Shown here: positions 1 through 10,238 of the stretch, in pieces
Numbering within the stretch: the first letter of the stretch is position 1
Layout: the number at the start of each line of letters is the position of its first letter
Assembly: GCA_039105265.1 (NCBI GenBank)
Contig: JAPFFF010000035.1
Location: forward strand, 1 to 64,000
DNA from: Tritrichomonas musculus
Taxonomy: Eukaryota > Parabasalia > Tritrichomonadida > Tritrichomonadidae
Direction of reading: 5' to 3'
Length of the DNA: 64,000 nucleotides
Position numbers and translations under genes: made by a program
Notes under the pieces: model-generated
What the model was told of the DNA's origin: nothing
Database searches by the model: none
Seen by the model: only the letters and a program-made list of their open reading frames with translations

Positions 1-577
1 ACTAACTATATACTACTACTAACTATATACTACTACTAACTATATACTACTACTAACTATATACTACTACTAACTATATACTACTACTAACTATATACTA
101 CTACTAACTATATACTACTACTAACTATATACTACTACTAACTATATACTACTACTAACTATATACTACTACTAACTATATACTACTACTAACTATATAC
201 TACTACTAACTATATACTACTACTAACTATATACTACTACTAACTATATACTACTACTAACTATATACTACTACTAACTATATACTACTACTAACTATAT
301 ACTACTACTAACTATATACTACTACTAACTATATACTACTACTAACTATATACTACTACTAACTATATACTACTACTAACTATATACTACTACTAACTAT
401 ATACTACTACTAACTATATACTACTACTAACTATATACTACTACTAACTATATACTACTACTAACTATATACTACTACTAACTATATACTACTACTAACT
501 ATATACTACTACTAACTATATACTACTACTAACTATATACTACTACTAACTATATACTACTACTAACTATATACTAC
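1..577. repeat. 17-bp satellite array, left arm
   Basis: About 34 head-to-tail copies of ACTAACTATATACTACT run from the window edge. The copies are essentially perfect, which points to recent expansion or homogenisation. The array is the mirror image of the array at 8713-9727. Confidence 0.95.
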
Positions 578-638
578 CTACATACTAATTACATATTAAC
601 AATATACAAGTTATATACCTTATATACAAACTATATGC

Positions 639-893
639 AAAAAGATAGACGACGATGTTAAACTAGGAGATACAGTTAAGATATTTGGGTACAAACTACT
701 TAAAAGTTCGTTATTAATACGTTGTTCTATTAATAGCGGAGACCTAAAAAATTATATAGCGACATACTGGCTTAAGGAAATTATCCTTGGTAAACTTAAA
801 TCTACAAAAATAACCAATTGTATAGAAGCTGTTGTTGGACCCACTAAGACCACACCACAAAAACAGAAATGCTATATTTATGTGGTTAGCTAA
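639..893 (+). pseudogene. Remnant of the C-terminal part of the 826-aa protein family (left arm)
   Basis: This open stretch of about 84 codons ends in the pattern EAVVG...CYIYVVS-stop. It parallels the end of the large protein at 10239-12719, which reads KVVVG...HCYYFIS-stop, and both have a preceding GD-x-[VI]-x-IF segment. This is a diverged piece of the same family lying inside the palindrome arm. The family is element-borne and its function is unknown. Confidence 0.55.
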
Positions 894-905
894 AAATAAT
901 TTATT

Positions 906-1163
906 CTATTCTCCATCTAGTACTGTCGATGCAGACATACAATATAAAATGTCGTCGTCTTGTCTATCGAAGAATAAGATGCGATACTTCTTAATAAACA
1001 CACCAGGGAATGTAAAACTATATTTTCCTTTAATAGTAGAATATTTATGTACTTTTCCTTTTGGGTCCTTAATTAAAACATAGTTGTTGTAATCTTGGAT
1101 AGTGCATCCATTAAAAGTAAATGTTCTCTCTGTTGGTATCTGTATGGTATCTTTAAAAGACAT
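906..1163 (-). CDS. Small hypothetical protein, 85 aa (left arm copy)
   Basis: The protein starts MSFKDTIQIPTERTF and is rich in aromatic and charged residues, with no recognised domain. It is convergent with the family remnant at 639-893 and just inside a conserved AT-rich block (1200-1296). An identical copy lies in the other arm at 8127-8384. Its sequence is more complex than the surrounding repeats, so it may be a true small gene of the element or a piece of a larger one. There is no independent evidence of expression. Confidence 0.3.
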   Translation of the reverse strand: MSFKDTIQIPTERTFTFNGCTIQDYNNYVLIKDPKGKVHKYSTIKGKYSFTFPGVFIKKYRILFFDRQDDDILYCMSASTVLDGE

Positions 1164-1199
1164 TTATGCGGAAATAAAAATAACCAAATACTATAACGA

Positions 1200-1296
1200 A
1201 TATTTGCGACACGATTAATTGCTACTTTTTAAAATTTATAACTATATTTTATTTTTGGAATCCACAAAGGAACAACATTGTAAGAAACACATAGAG
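1200..1296 (-). promoter_or_regulatory. Conserved 3'-flank block, left arm copy
   Basis: This is the mirror of 7994-8090. The block contains GTGGATTCCAAAAATA and AAAAGTAGCAATTAAT (minus-strand reading) and also occurs downstream of the 826-codon gene (10125-10215). It may be a 3' processing or transcription signal of this gene family. Confidence 0.4.
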
Positions 1297-1439
1297 GAAC
1301 CTATATGCAATATCTGGTGTGTAGGAAAATCGACGGACCCAATAAATAAAGTTGCCAACGATGCGATTAATTAGATTTCCTTCCACATTCCATTTCGAAC
1401 ATATTACTACCATACATTTCCAGGTTGTGTATTTGTTAG

Positions 1440-1690
1440 TATTTGTAAGATACATCTATGGTTATAGAATACATCTATATTTATAGAATACATTTGCTGT
1501 TGGTGCGATACATTTACGGCTTGTAGGATACATCTAAGGTTTGTGCGATACATTTGCAATTTTTGGGATACATTTGCGGCTTGTGCGATACATTTACGGT
1601 TTGTGCGATACATTTACGGTTTGTGCGATACATTTGCAATTTTTGGGATACATTTGCGGCTTGTGCGATACATTTACGGTTTGGGTATTT
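1440..1690. repeat. 20-bp minisatellite, left arm
   Basis: Degenerate tandem copies of a unit like ATACATTTACGGTTTGTGCG. The mirror copy is at 7600-7850. A related GCGATACC sequence recurs at 9765-9840. The short open frames crossing it are repeat translations, not genes. Confidence 0.85.
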
Positions 1691-1799
1691 GTTTATTTTT
1701 TGGAACACACAGAGAAAAGTATTATTAGGTAATTTTAAAAACATATACGAAAAATAGAGAAAATAGACGAAATATATAGAAACGCATAATTGTACCAAT

Positions 1800-3690
1800 A
1801 GCAACAACAACTAAAACAACAACAACAACCATATACACCAACAGCAGCAATAACTACAACAACAACTAAAACAACAACAACAACAACCATATGCACCAAT
1901 AACTAAAACAACTATACACACCAACAGCAATTACAACTACAACAACCATATGTGCTAATAGCAACAACAACTATATGCACCAATAGCAACAATAACTAAA
2001 ACAACTATATGCACTAATAGCATTAACGGCAACAACTACAACAACCATATGCACCAATAACTAAAACAACTATAACACCAATAACAACAACAACTAAAAT
2101 AACTATATGCACCAATAGTAATAACAACTAAAACAACTATATGCACCAATAGCAACAACAACCATATGTGCTAATAGCAACAATAACTAAAACAATTATA
2201 ACAACTATATGCACCAATAACTAAAACAACTATAACAACAATAACAACAACAACTAAAATAACTATATGCACCAATAGTAATAACAACTAAAACAACTAT
2301 ATGCACCAATAGCAACAACAACCATATGTGCTAATAGCAACAATAGCAACAATAACTAAAACAACTATTTGCATTAATAGCAACAACAACCATATGCACT
2401 AATAGAGCAAATAGCAACAACAACTAAAACAACAACTATATGCACCAATAACTAAAACAACTAAAACAACTATATATACCAATAGCAACAACAACTACAA
2501 CAACAACTATATGCATTAATAGCAACAACAACCATATGCACTAATAGAGCCAATAGCAACAACAACTAAAACAACAACTATACGCACCAATAGCAATAAC
2601 AACTAAAGCAACCATATGCGCTAATAGCAACAACAACTAAAACAACTATATATACCAATAGCAACAACAACTATATGCATTAATAGCAACAACAACCATA
2701 TGTGCTAATAGCAACAACAACTAAAATAACTATATACACCAATAGTAATAACAACTAAAGCAACTATATGCACTAATAGCAACAACAACTAAAACAACTA
2801 TATGCACCAATAGCAACAATAACTAAAACAACTAAAACAACTATAACAACAATAACAACAACAACTAAAACAACTATATGCACCAATAGCAACAATAACT
2901 AAAACAACTAAAACAACAATAACAACAATAACAACAAAAACTAAAATAACTATATGCACCAACAACTAAAACAACTATATGCACCAATAGCAACAATAAC
3001 TAAAACAACTAAAACAACAATAACAACAAAAACTAAAACAACTATATGTACCAATAGCAACAATAACTAAAACAACTAAAACAACTATAACAACAACAAC
3101 TAAAATAACTATATGCGCCAACAACTAAAACAACTATATGTACCAATAGCAACAACAACTACAACAACAACTATATGCATTAATAGCAACAACAACCATA
3201 TGTGCTAATAGCAACAATAACTAAAACAACTAAAACAACTATATGTACCAATAGCAACAACAACTACAACAACAACTATATGCATTAATAGCAACAACAA
3301 CCATATGTGCTAATAGCAACAATAACTAAAACAATTATAACAGCAATAGCAACAATAACTAAACAACTATAACAACAATAACAACAACAACTAAAATAAC
3401 TATATGCACCAATAGTAATAACAACTAAAGCAACCATATACACCAATAACAACAACAACTACAACAACAACTATATGCGACAATAGCAACAATAACTAAA
3501 ACAACTACAACAACCATATGCATTAATAGCACCAATAGCAATAACAACTAAAGCAACCATATGCATTAATAGTAACAACAACCATATACACCAATAACAA
3601 CAACAACTAAAATAACTATATGCACCAATAGCAATAACAACAACAATATGCTCTAATAGCAACAACAACCATAACAGCAACCATATGCAT
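1800..3690. repeat. CAA-rich low-complexity array, left arm
   Basis: About 1.9 kb of degenerate repeats mixing CAACAACAACTAAAACAAC with ATATGCACCAATAGC. There is no stable unit length, which suggests layered slippage and segmental copying. The mirror copy is at 5600-7490. Frames read as Leu/Cys-rich strings and are not coding. Confidence 0.9.
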
Positions 3691-3695
3691 TTACG

Positions 3696-3884
3696 ATGTA
3701 TTTATATAAAACCACAACTAGAACTTTAAATAGAGATGTTTATAAAAATATGGAGTACCTCGAAAATTTAATGCCATCGAATCTTATTTATTACAATTCT
3801 ATCGAGAAACAATTTAATTTACTTTATTTTTATTTTTGGATTCCTTATGTATTCTTATACACATTCCTCTGTATGGTTCTATAG
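3696..3884 (+). pseudogene. Remnant of the middle part of the 826-aa protein family (left arm)
   Basis: The segment MPSNLIYYNSIEKQFNLL matches LPPNLIFYNSISKQWSLLL, about residues 362-380 of the large protein at 10239-12719. This second worn piece of the same gene family lies on the same strand as the C-terminal remnant at 639-893 but downstream of it, so the pieces are out of gene order. The mirror copy is at 5406-5594. Confidence 0.6.
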
Positions 3885-3984
3885 CGAAATATTCCTTTTT
3901 CCAAAACCTATTTCTTTGCTTGGTACTTATTTTGGTTTTGTTTTGTACCTTTATGGTTTTGTTTGGCATTTGCTCCGCTTGGCA

Positions 3985-4345
3985 CTTATTTTAATACTTG
4001 TTTTGGTTATTGCATGTTTTGGTTAATACTTGTTTTGGTTATTGCATGTTTTGGTTAATACTTGTTTTGGTTATTGTATGTTTTGGTTAATACTTGTTTT
4101 GGTTAATACTTGTTTTGGTTAATACTTGTTTTGGTTAATACTTGTTTTGGTTATTGCATGTTTTGGTTAATACTTGTTTTGGTTATTGCATGTTTTGGTT
4201 AATACTTGTTTTGGTTATTGCATGTTTTGGATAATACTTGTTTTGGTTATTGCATGTTTTGGTTAATACTTGTTTTGGTTATTGCATGTTTTGGTTAATA
4301 CTTGTTTTGGTTATTGCATGTTTTGGTTAATACTCGTTTTGGTAC
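3985..4345. repeat. TTTTGGTTA-type minisatellite, left arm
   Basis: Alternating units TTTTGGTTAATACTTG and TTTTGGTTATTGCATG. The mirrored array at 4945-5305 has a different arrangement of units, so this is where the two palindrome arms have drifted apart. Confidence 0.85.
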
Positions 4346-4480
4346 TTATTTTATTTGGTACATCGATGGATTTAATTGTTATTTTATTATTATTTCTAGT
4401 TTTGTTTATTTTTGGATATTTCTCTATTATTTATAATGGAATCCAATTTGGATTTTTTTGTATTCCATAGAGTTTTGCAT

Positions 4481-4811
4481 AAAAATTCTGCAAATCTAAA
4501 GAAAACACAAGAAATGCAAAAGTAGATAAATCTATGCAAAATACAAGAAACTCTGCAAAAGTAGATAAACTAAAGAAAACACAAGAAACTCTGCAAAAGT
4601 AGATAAACTAAAGAAAACACAAGAAACTCTGCAAAAGTCGATAAATCTATGCAAAATACAAGAAACTCTGCAAAAGTAGATAAACTAAAGAAAACACAAG
4701 AAACTCTGCAAAAGTAGATAAACTAAAGAAAACACAAGAAACTCTGCAAAAGTAGATAAACTAAAGAAAACACAAGAAACTCTGCAAAAGTAGAGAAAAT
4801 ACTGTAAATCT
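4481..4811. repeat. Palindrome loop with tandem repeat
   Basis: The unpaired centre of the inverted repeat contains about eight copies of a unit of roughly 37 bp built from AAACTCTGCAAAAGTAGATA and CTAAAGAAAACACAAG. It has no counterpart in the arms, so it is the real spacer between them. Confidence 0.85.
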
Positions 4812-4944
4812 AAGCAAAACTCTATGGAATACAAAAAAATCCAAATTGGATTCCATTATAAATAATAGAGAAATATCCAAAAATAAACAAAACTAGAAAT
4901 AATAATAAAATAACAATTAAATCCATCGATGTACCAAATAAAAT

Positions 4945-5305
4945 AAGTACCAAAACGAGTATTAACCAAAACATGCAATAACCAAAACAAGTATTAACCA
5001 AAACATGCAATAACCAAAACAAGTATTAACCAAAACATGCAATAACCAAAACAAGTATTATCCAAAACATGCAATAACCAAAACAAGTATTAACCAAAAC
5101 ATGCAATAACCAAAACAAGTATTATCCAAAACATGCAATAACCAAAACAAGTATTATAACCAAAACAAGTACCAAAACATGCAATAACCAAAACAAGTAT
5201 TAACCAAAACAAGTATTAACCAAAACAAGTATTATCCAAAACATGCAATAACCAAAACAAGTATTAACCAAAACATGCAATAACCAAAACAAGTATTAAA
5301 ATAAG
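4945..5305. repeat. TTTTGGTTA-type minisatellite, right arm (inverted)
   Basis: Reverse-complement counterpart of 3985-4345, with different unit order and one irregular unit near 5155-5185. It shows that the arms are not base-perfect copies. Confidence 0.85.
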
Positions 5306-5405
5306 TGCCAAGCGGAGCAAATGCCAAACAAAACCATAAAGGTACAAAACAAAACCAAAATAAGTACCAAGCAAAGAAATAGGTTTTGGAAAAAGGAATA
5401 TTTCG

Positions 5406-5594
5406 CTATAGAACCATACAGAGGAATGTGTATAAGAATACATAAGGAATCCAAAAATAAAAATAAAGTAAATTAAATTGTTTCTCGATAGAATTGTAAT
5501 AAATAAGATTCGATGGCATTAAATTTTCGAGGTACTCCATATTTTTATAAACATCTCTATTTAAAGTTCTAGTTGTGGTTTTATATAAATACAT
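5406..5594 (-). pseudogene. Remnant of the middle part of the 826-aa protein family (right arm)
   Basis: Mirror of 3696-3884 with the same encoded segment. It counts as a palindrome copy rather than independent evidence. Confidence 0.6.
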
Positions 5595-5599
5595 CGTAA

Positions 5600-7490
5600 A
5601 TGCATATGGTTGCTGTTATGGTTGTTGTTGCTATTAGAGCATATTGTTGTTGTTATTGCTATTGGTGCATATAGTTATTTTAGTTGTTGTTGTTATTGGT
5701 GTATATGGTTGTTGTTACTATTAATGCATATGGTTGCTTTAGTTGTTATTGCTATTGGTGCTATTAATGCATATGGTTGTTGTAGTTGTTTTAGTTATTG
5801 TTGCTATTGTCGCATATAGTTGTTGTTGTAGTTGTTGTTGTTATTGGTGTATATGGTTGCTTTAGTTGTTATTACTATTGGTGCATATAGTTATTTTAGT
5901 TGTTGTTGTTATTGTTGTTATAGTTGTTTAGTTATTGTTGCTATTGCTGTTATAATTGTTTTAGTTATTGTTGCTATTAGCACATATGGTTGTTGTTGCT
6001 ATTAATGCATATAGTTGTTGTTGTAGTTGTTGTTGCTATTGGTACATATAGTTGTTTTAGTTGTTTTAGTTATTGTTGCTATTAGCACATATGGTTGTTG
6101 TTGCTATTAATGCATATAGTTGTTGTTGTAGTTGTTGTTGCTATTGGTACATATAGTTGTTTTAGTTGTTGGCGCATATAGTTATTTTAGTTGTTGTTGT
6201 TATAGTTGTTTTAGTTGTTTTAGTTATTGTTGCTATTGGTACATATAGTTGTTTTAGTTTTTGTTGTTATTGTTGTTTTAGTTGTTTTAGTTATTGTTGC
6301 TATTGGTGCATATAGTTGTTTTAGTTGTTGGTGCATATAGTTATTTTAGTTTTTGTTGTTATTGTTGTTATTGTTGTTTTAGTTGTTTTAGTTATTGTTG
6401 CTATTGGTGCATATAGTTGTTTTAGTTGTTGTTGTTATTGTTGTTATAGTTGTTTTAGTTGTTTTAGTTATTGTTGCTATTGGTGCATATAGTTGTTTTA
6501 GTTGTTGTTGCTATTAGTGCATATAGTTGCTTTAGTTGTTATTACTATTGGTGTATATAGTTATTTTAGTTGTTGTTGCTATTAGCACATATGGTTGTTG
6601 TTGCTATTAATGCATATAGTTGTTGTTGCTATTGGTATATATAGTTGTTTTAGTTGTTGTTGCTATTAGCGCATATGGTTGCTTTAGTTGTTATTGCTAT
6701 TGGTGCGTATAGTTGTTGTTTTAGTTGTTGTTGCTATTGGCTCTATTAGTGCATATGGTTGTTGTTGCTATTAATGCATATAGTTGTTGTTGTAGTTGTT
6801 GTTGCTATTGGTATATATAGTTGTTTTAGTTGTTTTAGTTATTGGTGCATATAGTTGTTGTTTTAGTTGTTGTTGCTATTTGCTCTATTAGTGCATATGG
6901 TTGTTGTTGCTATTAATGCAAATAGTTGTTTTAGTTATTGTTGCTATTGTTGCTATTAGCACATATGGTTGTTGTTGCTATTGGTGCATATAGTTGTTTT
7001 AGTTGTTATTACTATTGGTGCATATAGTTATTTTAGTTGTTGTTGTTATTGTTGTTATAGTTGTTTTAGTTATTGGTGCATATAGTTGTTATAATTGTTT
7101 TAGTTATTGTTGCTATTAGCACATATGGTTGTTGTTGCTATTGGTGCATATAGTTGTTTTAGTTGTTATTACTATTGGTGCATATAGTTATTTTAGTTGT
7201 TGTTGTTATTGGTGTTATAGTTGTTTTAGTTATTGGTGCATATGGTTGTTGTAGTTGTTGCCGTTAATGCTATTAGTGCATATAGTTGTTTTAGTTATTG
7301 TTGCTATTGGTGCATATAGTTGTTGTTGCTATTAGCACATATGGTTGTTGTAGTTGTAATTGCTGTTGGTGTGTATAGTTGTTTTAGTTATTGGTGCATA
7401 TGGTTGTTGTTGTTGTTGTTTTAGTTGTTGTTGTAGTTATTGCTGCTGTTGGTGTATATGGTTGTTGTTGTTGTTTTAGTTGTTGTTGCT
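5600..7490. repeat. CAA-rich low-complexity array, right arm (inverted, reads TTG-rich)
   Basis: Mirror of 1800-3690. It reads as TTGTTGTTGTTAT and GCATATAGTTG strings. No gene is seen. Confidence 0.9.
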
Positions 7491-7599
7491 ATTGGTACAA
7501 TTATGCGTTTCTATATATTTCGTCTATTTTCTCTATTTTTCGTATATGTTTTTAAAATTACCTAATAATACTTTTCTCTGTGTGTTCCAAAAAATAAAC

Positions 7600-7850
7600 A
7601 AATACCCAAACCGTAAATGTATCGCACAAGCCGCAAATGTATCCCAAAAATTGCAAATGTATCGCACAAACCGTAAATGTATCGCACAAACCGTAAATGT
7701 ATCGCACAAGCCGCAAATGTATCCCAAAAATTGCAAATGTATCGCACAAACCTTAGATGTATCCTACAAGCCGTAAATGTATCGCACCAACAGCAAATGT
7801 ATTCTATAAATATAGATGTATTCTATAACCATAGATGTATCTTACAAATA
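7600..7850. repeat. 20-bp minisatellite, right arm (inverted)
   Basis: Mirror of 1440-1690, with units such as CGCACAAACCGTAAATGTAT. Confidence 0.85.
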
Positions 7851-7993
7851 CTAACAAATACACAACCTGGAAATGTATGGTAGTAATATGTTCGAAATGG
7901 AATGTGGAAGGAAATCTAATTAATCGCATCGTTGGCAACTTTATTTATTGGGTCCGTCGATTTTCCTACACACCAGATATTGCATATAGGTTC

Positions 7994-8090
7994 CTCTATG
8001 TGTTTCTTACAATGTTGTTCCTTTGTGGATTCCAAAAATAAAATATAGTTATAAATTTTAAAAAGTAGCAATTAATCGTGTCGCAAATAT
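7994..8090 (+). promoter_or_regulatory. Conserved 3'-flank block, right arm copy
   Basis: It shares TTGTTCCTTTGTGGATTCC, CAAAAATA and AAAAGTAGCAATTAAT with 10125-10215. In both places the block lies beyond the 3' end of a minus-strand member of the 826-aa family, which suggests a conserved 3' element rather than chance. Confidence 0.45.
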
Positions 8091-8126
8091 TCGTTATAGT
8101 ATTTGGTTATTTTTATTTCCGCATAA

Positions 8127-8384
8127 ATGTCTTTTAAAGATACCATACAGATACCAACAGAGAGAACATTTACTTTTAATGGATGCACTATCCAAGATTA
8201 CAACAACTATGTTTTAATTAAGGACCCAAAAGGAAAAGTACATAAATATTCTACTATTAAAGGAAAATATAGTTTTACATTCCCTGGTGTGTTTATTAAG
8301 AAGTATCGCATCTTATTCTTCGATAGACAAGACGACGACATTTTATATTGTATGTCTGCATCGACAGTACTAGATGGAGAATAG
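8127..8384 (+). CDS. Small hypothetical protein, 85 aa (right arm copy)
   Basis: This copy is identical to the one at 906-1163. The start lies 37 bases beyond the conserved block, in the context CGCATAAATG, a TAAATG start like those seen in the Polinton. No domain is recognised. It converges with the family remnant at 8397-8651. Confidence 0.3.
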   Translation: MSFKDTIQIPTERTFTFNGCTIQDYNNYVLIKDPKGKVHKYSTIKGKYSFTFPGVFIKKYRILFFDRQDDDILYCMSASTVLDGE

Positions 8385-8396
8385 AATAAATTATTT

Positions 8397-8651
8397 TTAG
8401 CTAACCACATAAATATAGCATTTCTGTTTTTGTGGTGTGGTCTTAGTGGGTCCAACAACAGCTTCTATACAATTGGTTATTTTTGTAGATTTAAGTTTAC
8501 CAAGGATAATTTCCTTAAGCCAGTATGTCGCTATATAATTTTTTAGGTCTCCGCTATTAATAGAACAACGTATTAATAACGAACTTTTAAGTAGTTTGTA
8601 CCCAAATATCTTAACTGTATCTCCTAGTTTAACATCGTCGTCTATCTTTTT
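8397..8651 (-). pseudogene. Remnant of the C-terminal part of the 826-aa protein family (right arm)
   Basis: Mirror of 639-893 with the same encoded segment. It is in the same orientation as the uninterrupted gene at 10239-12719. Confidence 0.55.
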
Positions 8652-8712
8652 GCATATAGTTTGTATATAAGGTATATAACTTGTATATTGTTAATATGTA
8701 ATTAGTATGTAG

Positions 8713-9727
8713 GTAGTATATAGTTAGTAGTAGTATATAGTTAGTAGTAGTATATAGTTAGTAGTAGTATATAGTTAGTAGTAGTATATAGTTAGTAGTA
8801 GTATATAGTTAGTAGTAGTATATAGTTAGTAGTAGTATATAGTTAGTAGTAGTATATAGTTAGTAGTAGTATATAGTTAGTAGTAGTATATAGTTAGTAG
8901 TAGTATATAGTTAGTAGTAGTATATAGTTAGTAGTAGTATATAGTTAGTAGTAGTATATAGTTAGTAGTAGTATATAGTTAGTAGTAGTATATAGTTAGT
9001 AGTAGTATATAGTTAGTAGTAGTATATAGTTAGTAGTAGTATATAGTTAGTAGTAGTATATAGTTAGTAGTAGTATATAGTTAGTAGTAGTATATATAGT
9101 AGTTATAGTAGTAGTAGTATATAGTTAGTAGTAGTATATAGTTAGTAGTAGTATATAGTTAGTAGTAGTATATAGTTAGTAGTAGTATATAGTTAGTAGT
9201 AGTATATAGTTAGTAGTAGTATATAGTTAGTAGTAGTATATAGTTAGTAGTAGTATATAGTTAGTAGTAGTATATAGTTAGTAGTAGTATATAGTTAGTA
9301 GTAGTATATAGTTAGTAGTAGTATATAGTTAGTAGTAGTATATAGTTAGTAGTAGTATATAGTTAGTAGTAGTATATAGTTAGTAGTAGTATATAGTTAG
9401 TAGTAGTATATAGTTAGTAGTAGTATATAGTTAGTAGTAGTATATAGTTAGTAGTAGTATATAGTTAGTAGTAGTATATAGTTAGTAGTAGTATATAGTT
9501 AGTAGTAGTATATAGTTAGTAGTAGTATATAGTTAGTAGTAGTATATAGTTAGTAGTAGTATATAGTTAGTAGTAGTATATAGTTAGTAGTAGTATATAG
9601 TTAGTAGTAGTATATAGTTAGTAGTAGTATATAGTTAGTAGTAGTATATAGTTAGTAGTAGTATATAGTTAGTAGTAGTATATAGTTAGTAGTAGTATAT
9701 AGTTAGTAGTAGTATATAGTTAGTATG
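8713..9727. repeat. 17-bp satellite array, right arm
   Basis: About 60 copies of AGTAGTATATAGTTAGT with one irregular patch at about 9091-9116. It continues past the visible mirror point (9290), so the left array probably extends beyond the window. Confidence 0.95.
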
Positions 9728-10124
9728 TAGTTGGTATATAGTTAGTAGTATATAGAGTATATGGTTTTGTGCGATACCTATTGGTTTTATACGATACCTC
9801 TATGCTTTGTTAGATACCTGTCTAGTTAGATACCTCTATATCTTTATGTAATATAGCTCGCATGGATATATTATAAGTGGATGTATTAGTGGATATATTG
9901 TTGGGTGTTCCATAAGTGGATATAATAGTGGATGTATTAATAGATATACTATTGGATTGTATTGGTGGATATATTGTTGGATATATTAATGGATATATTG
10001 TTGGATATATTGTTGGATATATTAATGGATATACTATAAAACCTCTAAACAGCAAAAATGTTGCTTTATATGGTCGCGTTTTAGAGATGGTAGAATTTGC
10101 CACCTGGATAATGTAAATGGGTCA
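9728..10124. repeat. Spacer with GGATATATTG-type short repeats
   Basis: The first part carries GCGATACCT-containing units related to the 20-bp minisatellite. 9880-10030 carries degenerate GGATATATT-(GTT/AAT) units. The short frames on both strands here are Ile/Tyr/Pro repeat translations. No gene is seen. Confidence 0.8.
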
Positions 10125-10215
10125 CTCTATGCGTTTCTAATAATGTTGTTCCTTTGTGGATTCCAAAAATAGAATATTGTATAAATCTTAAAAGTAGCAA
10201 TTAATTGTTATAATA
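10125..10215 (+). promoter_or_regulatory. Conserved 3'-flank block beside the 826-codon gene
   Basis: About 85 bases matching 7994-8082 at most positions. It lies directly after the 3' end of the minus-strand gene at 10239-12719. A role in 3' processing, termination or element replication is possible but unproven. Confidence 0.45.
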
Positions 10216-10238
10216 TTTGGTTATGTCTGCTTCCTGCT

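Larger units (their letters stand above)
1..9290. repeat. Giant inverted repeat (palindrome), arms about 4.48 kb, loop about 0.33 kb
   Basis: Positions p and about 9290-p are reverse complements over nearly the whole span. For example 832-1083 mirrors 8207-8458, and 3696-3884 mirrors 5406-5594. Near the centre the sum becomes 9292, because the two inner minisatellites differ by small indels. The left arm is 1-4480, the right arm 4812-9290, and the unpaired loop 4481-4811 holds its own tandem repeat. The window begins inside the left arm, so the true arm length is not seen. The loop and the arm differences argue against a simple fold-back read artefact but do not exclude misassembly. Confidence 0.9.

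Noticed and set aside
3471-5819. Short Leu/Cys- and Trp/Leu-rich open frames in both palindrome arms
   Set aside because: They are direct translations of CAA/TTG and TTTTGGTTA repeats, appear twice only because the arms are copies, and have no start context or domain.
1-9727. Could the satellite arrays be CRISPR arrays?
   Set aside because: Units are contiguous 14-, 17- and 20-bp tandem repeats with no unique spacers and no cas genes; the setting is eukaryotic.
1-9727. 17-bp arrays as telomere
   Set aside because: The unit is unlike known telomere repeats, the array is internal on the right side, and it occurs in inverted pairs.
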